Positions 1-5,977 of a stretch of DNA of 5,977 nt are shown here, piece after piece; the first letter of the stretch is position 1, and each line of letters starts with the position of its first letter. The notes under the pieces are model-generated. The model made no database searches. It was not told the origin of the DNA and saw only the letters and a list, made by a program, of their open reading frames with translations. Origin of the DNA: Burkholderiales bacterium (lineage in GTDB: Bacteria > Pseudomonadota > Gammaproteobacteria > Burkholderiales > Burkholderiaceae_C); the NCBI GenBank assembly GCA_005786815.1, contig SYDB01000054.1, positions 1 through 5,977 of the forward strand, given 5' to 3'. The position numbers and the translations under genes were made by a program.

Positions 1-2
1 CC

Positions 3-374
3 ACCCAAATATATGGGCGCTTGGTTTTGCTTGATAGTGTGCGTATAGATGGCAAAGTGGTTGGAAATATCGAAACGACCAAAGACAACAAAGTAACTGT
101 TGCCATTGGCTTGACCGGCGAAGTCTCTGGCGACATCACGGCGCACCGCGTCATGGTGGCAGGTAAGGTGGAAGGCAATATTTACGCTGCAGAGCGTGTC
201 GAGTTCCACAAAGAATCTATCGTGCAAGGCGATATCTCTTACGGCTCAATTGCGGTCGAGCACGGTGCACGCTTGTTGGGATTGGTTATTCAAAACCCGA
301 ACAGCTCAGCCGCTGCCAACAGCAACGCTGACGCGAAAAATGTTATTCGCAAGGCGCAAGAAGGTAGTTCTTAA
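3..374 (+). CDS. Bactofilin family polymer-forming cytoskeletal protein, 5' end missing
   Basis: Seen: the reading frame is open from the left edge to a TAA at 372-374, so the true start lies outside the window; the TTG at 21 is internal to the frame and not a likely start. The visible product is about 123 residues. It has regularly spaced short beta-strand units rich in Val, Gly and Ile, such as VRIDGKVVGN, GEVSGDI, VMVAGKVEGNIYA and IVQGDISYGSIAVEHGARL. These are the turns of a bactofilin (DUF583/CcmA) right-handed beta-helix. A polar, Ala/Asn/Ser-rich tail follows and is probably disordered. Known for the family: bactofilins self-assemble without nucleotide into filaments, often at the membrane, and influence cell shape, stalks or local peptidoglycan synthesis. 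The specific role here cannot be told. It converges on the tRNA-Ser gene, with a hairpin between them. Confidence 0.88.
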   Translation, partial: TQIYGRLVLLDSVRIDGKVVGNIETTKDNKVTVAIGLTGEVSGDITAHRVMVAGKVEGNIYAAERVEFHKESIVQGDISYGSIAVEHGARLLGLVIQNPNSSAAANSNADAKNVIRKAQEGSS

Positions 375-404
375 GCTACTGGCTCAGCACTCGCGCCTTT
401 TTCG

Positions 405-432
405 TAAATAAAAAGCGCTCCGAAAGGCGCTT
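405..432 (-). terminator. Rho-independent terminator of tRNA-Ser, possibly bidirectional
   Basis: On the minus strand a stem AAGCGCC / AGCGCTT (one G-T wobble) closes a six-base loop and is followed directly by TTTTTATTT. This is a classic intrinsic terminator lying 15 bp past the encoded CCA of the tRNA. On the plus strand the same hairpin (413-432) is followed only by the weaker ATTCATT. It might therefore also help stop bactofilin transcription, but less efficiently. Confidence 0.75.
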
Positions 433-446
433 ATTCATTAGGTTAC

Positions 447-536
447 TGGCGGAGCAGGCGGGATTCGAACCCGCGGTGGGGATAAACCCACGCACGCTTT
501 CCAGGCGTGTGACTTAAACCACTCATCCACCGCTCC
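447..536 (-). tRNA. tRNA-Ser, anticodon GGA
   Basis: Read on the minus strand, the 90-nt gene folds as a type II tRNA. The acceptor stem is GGAGCGG / CTGCTCC with one G-U pair, the discriminator base is G, and CCA is encoded at 447-449. The anticodon stem CACGC / GCGTG encloses loop CTGGAAA, which places anticodon GGA at 500-502 (decoding UCC and UCU). A long variable arm with stem GTGGG / CCCAC is the serine-type hallmark, and the T arm is GCGGG-TTCGAAT-CCCGC. The anticodon loop and overall layout resemble the E. coli Ser-GGA tRNA. It is a single gene with its own promoter-like and terminator-like sequences. I see no direct repeat of its 3' end in the window that would suggest an integrated element. 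Confidence 0.97.
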
Positions 537-545
537 GAGCCTGCA

Positions 546-551
546 ATTCTA
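546..551 (-). promoter_or_regulatory. Putative extended -10 promoter of tRNA-Ser
   Basis: The minus strand reads TGCTAGAAT, a TGn extension plus TAGAAT, which matches the sigma-70 -10 consensus at five of six bases. It ends 9 bp before the mature tRNA 5' end, giving a predicted leader of only a few bases. No good -35 hexamer is found at 16-18 bp spacing, so the call rests on the extended -10 element and its position. Confidence 0.45.
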
Positions 552-604
552 GCAGTGGCAGTTACACTTCGGCGCTGTTTATGGCTTTGTAATTACTTCA
601 AACT

Positions 605-609
605 CGGAG
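605..609 (+). promoter_or_regulatory. Ribosome binding site of the decarboxylase gene
   Basis: CGGAG lies six bases before the ATG at 616 and supports that start. No stronger start is visible upstream in the frame. Confidence 0.7.
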
Positions 610-615
610 TGCCGC

Positions 616-2880
616 ATGAAATTTCGTTTTCCCATCGTCATCATTGACGAGGATTTCCGTTCCGAGAACACATCGGGTCTTGGTATTCGTGCGCTTGCGG
701 ATGCGATTGAAGGCGAGGGTTATGAAGTGATGGGCGTCACCAGTTATGGAGATTTAAGTCAGTTTGCCCAACAACAATCACGCGCCAGTGCGTTTATTTT
801 GTCGATCGACGACGAAGAATTTACGCCTGGGCCTGACCTTGACCCCGCGGTAATGAATTTACGTGACTTCATTCAAGAGGTGCGCCGTAAAAATACCGAC
901 GTCCCTATCTATGTCTATGGCGAAACCAAAACCTCCCGCCATTTGCCCAATGACATCTTGCGTGAGTTACATGGATTCATCCACATGTTCGAAGACACGC
1001 CTGAGTTTGTAGCGCGTCACATCATCCGCGAGGCAAAGGTCTATTTGGAGGGCGTGCAGCCCCCATTCTTCAAAGCCCTGTTGGACTATGCAGAGGATGG
1101 CTCTTACTCATGGCATTGCCCAGGTCATTCTGGCGGTGTGGCGTTTTTGAAGAGCCCTGTCGGTCAGATGTACCACCAGTTTTATGGTGAAAACATGTTG
1201 CGGGCCGACGTATGCAACGCAGTCGAAGAACTTGGCCAATTGCTAGACCATAACGGTGCGATCGGTGAGAGCGAGCGCAATGCAGCGCGTATTTTTAACG
1301 CGGACCATTGCTTCTTTGTGACCAACGGCACCAGCACTTCTAACAAAATGGTGTGGCACCACACCGTGGCACCTGATGATGTGGTGGTGGTTGACCGTAA
1401 TTGCCATAAATCTGTGTTGCACGCGATCATCATGACGGGTGCAGTGCCCGTGTTTTTAAAGCCTACGCGCAACCATTACGGCATCATTGGACCGATACCA
1501 CAGAGTGAGTTTGAGCCTGAAGCTATTCAAGCCAAGATCAAAGCCAACCCATTACTCAAAGGTGTCAACCCTAAAAAAGCGATTCCACGTGTTTTGACAC
1601 TGACCCAATCGACATACGACGGCGTGCTCTACAACACCGAAACTATCAAGCAGATGTTGGATGGCTACATCCCTAATTTGCATTTTGACGAGGCGTGGTT
1701 GCCGCATGCAGCCTTCCATCCTTTTTATGGCACTTACCATGCGATGGGAAAAAAGCGTGCACGGCCGGTGCACTCCATGGTCTATTCAACCCAATCCATC
1801 CACAAGCTATTGGCGGGTATCAGCCAAGCTAGCCATGTATTGGTGCAGGATTCCCAAAAGAACAAGTTAGACCGCCATTTGTTCAACGAAGCGTATTTGA
1901 TGCACACCAGCACCAGCCCGCAATACAGCATCATCGCCAGTTGCGACGTGGCGGCGGCCATGATGGAGCCACCCAGCGGAACCGCCTTGGTAGAAGAGAG
2001 CATTGCCGAATCGCTCGACTTCAGACGCGCCATGCGCAAGGTCGACGAGGAATACGGCAAAGACTGGTGGTTCAAAGTTTGGGGCCCCGATGAATTGGTC
2101 GACGACGGCATTGGTCGCGCTGATAGCTGGGTGATCAAGGGCACCGGCAAGACATCAAAGTGGCACGGTTTTGGCAAGCTGGCTGACGGTTTCAATATGC
2201 TGGACCCGATCAAGGCCACCATCGTGACCCCAGGCCTTGATTTGGGCGGCAAGTTCGACAACGCAGGCATTCCAGCGAGCATAGTGACCAAGTTTTTGGC
2301 CGAACACGGGGTGATCGTCGAAAAGACGGGCCTCTACAGCTTTTTCATCATGTTCACCATTGGTATCACCAAAGGGCGTTGGAACTCTTTGTTGACTGCT
2401 TTGCAGCAGTTCAAAGACGACTATGACCGTAACCAACCGATGTGGCGCATCTTGCCGGAGTTTTGCCAAAAGTATAAAAAATACGAACGTATGGGCTTGC
2501 GTGACCTGTGTCAGCATGTACATACGCTCTATGCGAAATACGACATTGCCCGTCTCACGACAGATATGTATTTAAGCGAACTCATGCCAGCGATGAAACC
2601 AAGCGATGCCTTCGCACAAATTGCAAGACGCAACACGGAGCGAGTGTCAGTCGACGCATTGGAAGGACGTATCACCACAAGTCTGCTGACGCCTTATCCG
2701 CCAGGAATTCCTTTGCTGGTTCCAGGTGAAGTGTTCAACAAAAAAATCGTGGACTATTTAAAGTTCGCCCGCGAATTCAATTTGCTATGCCCCGGATTTG
2801 AAACTGATATTCACGGCATGGTAGAGGAGGTTGGGGACGATGTTGTGAAACGCTACTTTGCAGATTGCGTAAAGGTTTAA
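616..2880 (+). CDS. PLP-dependent Orn/Lys/Arg decarboxylase, LdcA-like (probable lysine or arginine decarboxylase)
   Basis: This 754-residue protein is a full-length fold-type I basic amino acid decarboxylase; the AdiA/CadA/LdcC/LdcA family usually has 710-760 residues. Residues 1 to about 130 form the receiver-like wing domain (FPIVIIDEDF; SAFILSIDDEEF). The PLP core follows: WHCPGHSGG (166-174), TNGTSTSNK (236-244, cofactor phosphate), DRNCHKS with ring-stacking H264, HFDEAW with D358 facing the pyridine nitrogen, and SIHK with Schiff-base K397. A C-terminal domain carries TPYPPGIPLLVPGE. All key residues are present. The reaction is decarboxylation of a basic amino acid to a diamine or agmatine in the cytoplasm, for polyamine supply or acid resistance. 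HFDEAW and the overall sequence read closest, from memory, to P. aeruginosa LdcA, a lysine decarboxylase, but substrate cannot be fixed by eye and arginine or ornithine remain possible. No antiporter gene is adjacent. Confidence 0.93.
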   Translation: MKFRFPIVIIDEDFRSENTSGLGIRALADAIEGEGYEVMGVTSYGDLSQFAQQQSRASAFILSIDDEEFTPGPDLDPAVMNLRDFIQEVRRKNTDVPIYVYGETKTSRHLPNDILRELHGFIHMFEDTPEFVARHIIREAKVYLEGVQPPFFKALLDYAEDGSYSWHCPGHSGGVAFLKSPVGQMYHQFYGENMLRADVCNAVEELGQLLDHNGAIGESERNAARIFNADHCFFVTNGTSTSNKMVWHHTVAPDDVVVVDRNCHKSVLHAIIMTGAVPVFLKPTRNHYGIIGPIPQSEFEPEAIQAKIKANPLLKGVNPKKAIPRVLTLTQSTYDGVLYNTETIKQMLDGYIPNLHFDEAWLPHAAFHPFYGTYHAMGKKRARPVHSMVYSTQSIHKLLAGISQASHVLVQDSQKNKLDRHLFNEAYLMHTSTSPQYSIIASCDVAAAMMEPPSGTALVEESIAESLDFRRAMRKVDEEYGKDWWFKVWGPDELVDDGIGRADSWVIKGTGKTSKWHGFGKLADGFNMLDPIKATIVTPGLDLGGKFDNAGIPASIVTKFLAEHGVIVEKTGLYSFFIMFTIGITKGRWNSLLTALQQFKDDYDRNQPMWRILPEFCQKYKKYERMGLRDLCQHVHTLYAKYDIARLTTDMYLSELMPAMKPSDAFAQIARRNTERVSVDALEGRITTSLLTPYPPGIPLLVPGEVFNKKIVDYLKFAREFNLLCPGFETDIHGMVEEVGDDVVKRYFADCVKV

Positions 2881-2885
2881 GCGCA

Positions 2886-2924
2886 CTTTCTTAACTTTGA
2901 AAGACCCCCAAAATACTGGGGCTT
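2886..2924. terminator. Weak bidirectional hairpin region between convergent genes
   Basis: CCCCA (2906-2910) and TGGGG (2917-2921) form a perfect 5-bp stem with a six-base loop, 25 bp after the decarboxylase stop and about 33 bp past the fabI stop on the other strand. A second small inverted repeat, CTTTC / GAAAG (2886-2890 and 2899-2903), lies beside it. The T-tracts are poor on both sides (CTTATAT on plus; GTCTTTC on minus), so this is a plausible but weak shared terminator. Confidence 0.4.
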
Positions 2925-2954
2925 ATATCCAAGATTCGGTGTGTGTAGAGGTAG

Positions 2955-3761
2955 TTAGCTTGGCTCAGTGATGCCTCCCACTACCCGGCTAAACCCACCA
3001 TCTACATAAGTGATCTCGGCCGTCACGCCTGCAGCCAAGTCACTCATCAAAAAGGCTGCCACATTGCCAACGTCTTCGGTCGTCACATTGCGTCTAATGG
3101 GGGAAGCCTCTGCCACCACACTCAAAATCTTGCCAAAACCCTTGATACCGCTAGCAGCCAAGGTTTTGATGGGACCGGCGCTGATGCCGTTGGCACGTAG
3201 ACCGCGGTTTTTGCTGCCTAAAGATTCCGCCAAGTAGCGCACAGAGGCTTCAAGTGAAGCCTTAGCCAAACCCATGGTGTTGTAGTTGGGCACCGTGCGG
3301 ATGGCGCCTAAATAAGTCAGGGTCAAAACGGCAGATTTCTCATTGAGGTAGGGTAGTGCCGCTTTGGCCATGGCAGGAAAGCTGTAAGCGCTGATATCGT
3401 GGGCGATTTGGAAAGCTTCACGCGACAGACCGTCTAGGAAATCGCCCGCAATCGCCTCTTTGGGCGCGAAGCCAATACTGTGCACAAAGCCATCGAAGGT
3501 GGGCCAGTGTTGGCTCAAGTCTTTGAATAACTGGTCGATTTGTTGGTCGTTAGCGACGTCGCAGTCAAATATCAAGGTTGAGCCAAAATCAGCGGCGAAT
3601 TCGGTGATGCGTTCTTTGAAACGTTCGCCCACGTAGCTGAAAGCCAGTTCGGCGCCTTGTTCGTGGCAGGCCTTGGCAATGCCGTAAGCAATAGAGCGGT
3701 TCGATAAAACGCCTGTGATCAACAGTTTTTTTCCAAACAGAAAGCCAGTTTTTGTACCCAC
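2955..3761 (-). CDS. fabI: Enoyl-[acyl-carrier-protein] reductase (NADH), FabI
   Basis: The 268-residue product is FabI (E. coli FabI has 262). It is a short-chain dehydrogenase fold that reduces trans-2-enoyl-ACP to acyl-ACP, the last step of each fatty acid elongation round in the cytoplasm. Seen: the N-terminal nucleotide-binding region [14 protein letters not shown] (16-29), HSIGFAP (94-100), and the catalytic set Y150, Y160 and K167 in TYLGA...[10 protein letters not shown]. Further on are [19 protein letters not shown] (193-211) and VDGGFS (253-258). Numbering runs four ahead of E. coli, so the triclosan-contact positions G97, M163 and F209 correspond to G93, M159 and F203, all unchanged; a susceptible-type enzyme is inferred. 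The start is GTG at 3761, backed by TTGGAGT seven bases upstream. It adds four residues (MGTKTGFL) compared with the usual MGFL start, and no ATG lies nearby. The gene is divergent from yejA. Confidence 0.96.
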   Translation of the reverse strand: MGTKTGFLFGKKLLITGVLSNRSIAYGIAKACHEQGAELAFSYVGERFKERITEFAADFGSTLIFDCDVANDQQIDQLFKDLSQHWPTFDGFVHSIGFAPKEAIAGDFLDGLSREAFQIAHDISAYSFPAMAKAALPYLNEKSAVLTLTYLGAIRTVPNYNTMGLAKASLEASVRYLAESLGSKNRGLRANGISAGPIKTLAASGIKGFGKILSVVAEASPIRRNVTTEDVGNVAAFLMSDLAAGVTAEITYVDGGFSRVVGGITEPS

Positions 3762-3767
3762 GGATTG

Positions 3768-3774
3768 ACTCCAA
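3768..3774 (-). promoter_or_regulatory. Ribosome binding site that fixes the GTG start of fabI
   Basis: The minus strand reads TTGGAGT, with GGAG seven bases before GTG at 3761-3759. There is no competing ATG in the early frame, so this site is the main reason to accept the GTG start. It lies inside the 35-bp gap to yejA. Confidence 0.7.
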
Positions 3775-3796
3775 AAAAATCTTGCAGAATTGTCGC

Positions 3797-5656
3797 ATGC
3801 GTGGTTTTGTTATTTTTCTGACTTTTATGTGGCTTCCGTCGTGCTGGGCGGCGCATGCCTACGCGCAATTTGGCGACATTAAATACCCCGCCAATTTCAA
3901 ATTTTTTGACTATGTCAACCCACAAGCGCCTCGGGGTGGAGAGTTGGTGCTGGTGCCACCATCACGGGTCACGAGCTTTGATAAGTTCAACCCTTTCACC
4001 CTTAAAGGCACGTCGGCTCCAGGATTGGGGCAGCTGGTGTTTGAATCATTGCTGGTGGGAACAATGGACGAACCCACCACCTCATATGGTTTGCTGGCAG
4101 AAGACGTCAATGTCGCCACCGACAGGCGATCGGTAGTTTTTAAGATTCGACCCAACGCGCGGTTTAACAACAACGACCCTGTAACAGCCCAAGACGTCAA
4201 ACATTCATTTGAGACTTTGGTGAGCAAAGAAGCAGCCCCTCAATTTCGCACACTGTATGCCGAAGTGGCGGGAGTAAGCGTCTTAGATACCCGCACAGTC
4301 CGTTTTGAATTCAAGCGCCCTAATCCTGAACTGCCTTTGATCGTGGGTAGCATGCCTGTGTTTAGCGCGCGTTGGGGACAGCAAGATGGTGCTCCCCGCA
4401 AGCCCTTTGACAAAATCATCACCGAGTTTCCGATTGCAAGTGGTCCTTATGTCGCCGGTCCAACGGCCTTTGGTCGCGATATCAGCTATGACCGCAACCC
4501 TGACTACTGGGGGCGCGAACTCAATGTGCGCATTGGCTTGTTCAACTTTGACAGCATCACTTATAGGCTCTACAAAGACAACACGGCGCAACTCGAGGGT
4601 TTCAAAGCAGGCGAGTTTGATTTGATCCAGTCTTTCATCGCCCGTGAATGGGCGAGGAGCTACTCGGGCAAACAGTTTGCCAATGGCGAATTGATCAAAC
4701 GCGAACTCAAGCACGGCAATGCGGGTGACTTTCAGGGGTTTTTGTTAAATACCCGTTTGGAAAAATTCCAAGATGTGCGTGTGCGCGAAGCTATTGGTTT
4801 GGCGGTCGATTTTGAGTGGATCAACCGCCAACTGTTCTACAACGCATACCAGCGTGTGCGCGGTTATTTCGTGGGTAGCGACTTTGAGGCAACTGGATTA
4901 CCCGACGCGGCTGAAATGGCTTTGCTTTCGCCCTTACGCGACAAACTCTCGCCAGAGGTGTTCAACCAAACTGTGCCTGTGCCCCCCGTGACGTCGATGG
5001 ATCCAGCCTCGGGCCATACATTGCGAGACCATTTACGCCGCGCCAAGAAACTATTAGCCGATGCAGGCTGGATTTACCGCGACGGCGCTTTGCGTAACGC
5101 CAAAGGCGAGCCTTTCACCCTAGAGTTTTTAGACAACTCTGGGTCTATGGGACGGGTCGTAACCCCCTATGCAAAAAACCTCGAAAAGTTGGGCTTCAAG
5201 GTCAATTACAAGGTGATTGACTTTGCTATTTTGCAAAAGCGACTTGACGTATTTGATTTCGAGATCATCAGTAACCGCAATGTGGGATCGGAGTCGCCAG
5301 GCACAGAGTTGTTTGAGCGTTTTGGCTCTAAAGCGTCGCAAACCGAGGGGTCTGCGAATTACATGGGTATCAATGACCCAGCCGTCGATGCCTTGCTTCA
5401 AAAGGTAACAGCCGCCAACACCAGGCCGCAGCTCGTCATTGCCGTGCGCGCGCTAGACCGCGTTCTGCGTCACGGTCATTACAGCGTGCCGCATTGGTAT
5501 GGTGGGGTGCACCGCGTCGCTTGGCGCAACGGGCGATTCGAAATGCCACAACGCGCGCCTAGGTATTACCAACCCGAGGCATGGGCCACCTCGATTTGGT
5601 GGGCCACCATCAAAAACCGTGTGGACCTCTCAGCGGGCAAAGCGGCGGTGCAGTGA
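3797..5656 (+). CDS. yejA: Periplasmic peptide-binding protein YejA of an ABC importer (SBP family 5)
   Basis: The 619-residue product is an oligopeptide/dipeptide-type extracellular solute-binding protein. It captures peptides in the periplasm and delivers them to the YejB/YejE permease with ATPase YejF; the E. coli system imports peptides including microcin C. Seen: a signal peptide with a short positive start (MRG), a hydrophobic stretch VIFLTFMWL, and likely signal peptidase I sites after AHA (19-21) or AYA (21-23). The mature start, FGDIKYP then [13 protein letters not shown] (37-49), is typical of YejA. Family-5 features follow, including VKHSFETL and the helical [17 protein letters not shown] region. 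Length is near E. coli YejA (about 604). The ATG at 3797 is chosen because upstream in-frame TTG codons lack a leader and overlap fabI. It has only a poor Shine-Dalgarno sequence (AGAA at 3786). yejB begins one base after the stop, so the two genes are co-transcribed. Confidence 0.92.
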   Translation: MRGFVIFLTFMWLPSCWAAHAYAQFGDIKYPANFKFFDYVNPQAPRGGELVLVPPSRVTSFDKFNPFTLKGTSAPGLGQLVFESLLVGTMDEPTTSYGLLAEDVNVATDRRSVVFKIRPNARFNNNDPVTAQDVKHSFETLVSKEAAPQFRTLYAEVAGVSVLDTRTVRFEFKRPNPELPLIVGSMPVFSARWGQQDGAPRKPFDKIITEFPIASGPYVAGPTAFGRDISYDRNPDYWGRELNVRIGLFNFDSITYRLYKDNTAQLEGFKAGEFDLIQSFIAREWARSYSGKQFANGELIKRELKHGNAGDFQGFLLNTRLEKFQDVRVREAIGLAVDFEWINRQLFYNAYQRVRGYFVGSDFEATGLPDAAEMALLSPLRDKLSPEVFNQTVPVPPVTSMDPASGHTLRDHLRRAKKLLADAGWIYRDGALRNAKGEPFTLEFLDNSGSMGRVVTPYAKNLEKLGFKVNYKVIDFAILQKRLDVFDFEIISNRNVGSESPGTELFERFGSKASQTEGSANYMGINDPAVDALLQKVTAANTRPQLVIAVRALDRVLRHGHYSVPHWYGGVHRVAWRNGRFEMPQRAPRYYQPEAWATSIWWATIKNRVDLSAGKAAVQ

Positions 5657-5657
5657 T

Positions 5658-5977
5658 ATGACAACTTACATTCTTAAACGCTTATTGCTCATGGTGCCTA
5701 CGCTGTTGGGTGTGTTGATGCTGACGTTTGTCGTCATCCAATTTGTGCCAGGTGGGCCTGTTGAGCAAATGGTGTCGCAATTGCAAGGGCGTGATGGCGG
5801 CGGGGAGGGTGCTGCAGCCTCAGGTGCGGGATACCGTGGTCGTCAAGGTGTCGATGCGGCGCGGATCGAAGAAATCAAACAACTCTATGGATTCGACAAA
5901 CCAGCGCCAGAACGCTTTTGGCAAATGGTGCAGCAGTTCGCCCGTTTTGATTTGGGTAAAAGCTTTTTCTACCCCAA
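5658..5977 (+). CDS. yejB: Peptide ABC transporter permease YejB, 3' end missing
   Basis: ATG at 5658 follows the yejA TGA (5654-5656) after a single base, which points to translational coupling; GGCGGTG at 5644-5650 is a modest ribosome site. The 106 visible residues begin with KRLLLMVPTLLGVLMLTFVV, the first membrane helix (residues 7 to about 28), then QFVPGGPVEQ, the conserved OppB/DppB-type N-terminal motif. A polar, glycine-rich segment (about 44-65, GRDGGGEGAAASGAGYRGRQ) leads to IKQLYGFDKPAPERFWQM and RFDLGKSFF. This long loop with YRGRQG before YGFDKP matches what I remember of E. coli YejB (YRGGRG), and separates YejB from plain DppB. The protein is one of the two inner-membrane channel subunits of the importer. 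The frame stays open to the right edge; yejE and yejF are expected beyond. Confidence 0.93.
   Translation, partial: MTTYILKRLLLMVPTLLGVLMLTFVVIQFVPGGPVEQMVSQLQGRDGGGEGAAASGAGYRGRQGVDAARIEEIKQLYGFDKPAPERFWQMVQQFARFDLGKSFFYP

Noticed and set aside
447..536. tRNA-Ser as the attachment site of an integrated element
   Set aside because: There is no second copy of the tRNA 3' end, no integrase, and both flanks are housekeeping genes.
588..593. TGTAAT as a -10 box for the decarboxylase gene
   Set aside because: It matches five of six consensus bases and is well placed, but no -35-like hexamer exists at 16-18 bp, so I do not list it as a feature.
1782..2291. 169-codon open frame antisense to the decarboxylase gene
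   Set aside because: It lies wholly within a well-supported gene, has no recognisable domain, and its composition follows from the codon use of the opposite strand. The same holds for the antisense frames at 1182-1472 and 2155-2523.
3765..3793. TTGACT (3765-3770) as a -35 box for yejA
   Set aside because: It is a good hexamer, but at 16-18 bp spacing there is no fair -10, and the implied start site would fall at or after the ATG.
3752..3796. Longer yejA starting at TTG 3752
   Set aside because: The 15 extra residues would put charged sequence before the signal peptide, overlap the fabI start, and lack a ribosome site. ATG at 3797 gives a normal leader.
3589..3798. 69-codon minus-strand frame overlapping the fabI start
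   Set aside because: It is the -1 frame of fabI, Arg/His-rich and without a domain. Its upstream ATG overlaps the yejA start. It matters only as the possible end of a frameshift product.
3794..3858. Palindromes CGCATGCG at the yejA start and GCATGC at 3853 as operator half-sites
   Set aside because: GCATGC also occurs inside yejA (near 4351) and in a similar form in the decarboxylase gene, so the pair looks like base-composition chance and not a conserved operator.
5787..5855. Glycine-rich segment in YejB as an unusual insertion
   Set aside because: A similar Gly-rich loop before YGFDKP is part of the YejB family as I remember it from E. coli, so it is expected.

Overview
The window is ordinary chromosomal housekeeping sequence, most likely from a betaproteobacterium of the order Burkholderiales, perhaps a Comamonadaceae-like freshwater lineage. 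That assignment rests on how the decarboxylase, FabI and Yej proteins read against remembered Burkholderiales sequences. It also fits the moderate base composition, and no search was run. Coding density is high. The only gaps are 375-446, 537-615, 2881-2954 and 3762-3796, so no stretch over 300 bases lacks a gene.

Layout from left to right: the 3' part of a bactofilin gene (+, cut by the left edge); a hairpin that reads as the terminator of a tRNA-Ser(GGA) gene (-); that tRNA with an extended -10 promoter just upstream; a 754-residue PLP-dependent basic amino acid decarboxylase (+) resembling Pseudomonas LdcA; a short convergent gap with a weak hairpin; fabI for enoyl-ACP reductase (-), starting at GTG; and, divergent from it across only 35 bp, yejA (+), followed after one base by yejB (+, cut by the right edge).

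The genes serve separate functions: cell-shape scaffold, translation, polyamine or acid-stress metabolism, fatty acid synthesis and peptide uptake. Only yejA-yejB form a clear operon, presumably continuing with yejE and yejF beyond the window. I see no transposon, phage, CRISPR, toxin-antitoxin or defence element, and no convincing new system. The points worth a second look are small: the tight fabI/yejA divergent junction, the FabI start, an A7 tract in early fabI, an ambiguous YejA signal peptide and the substrate of the stand-alone decarboxylase.
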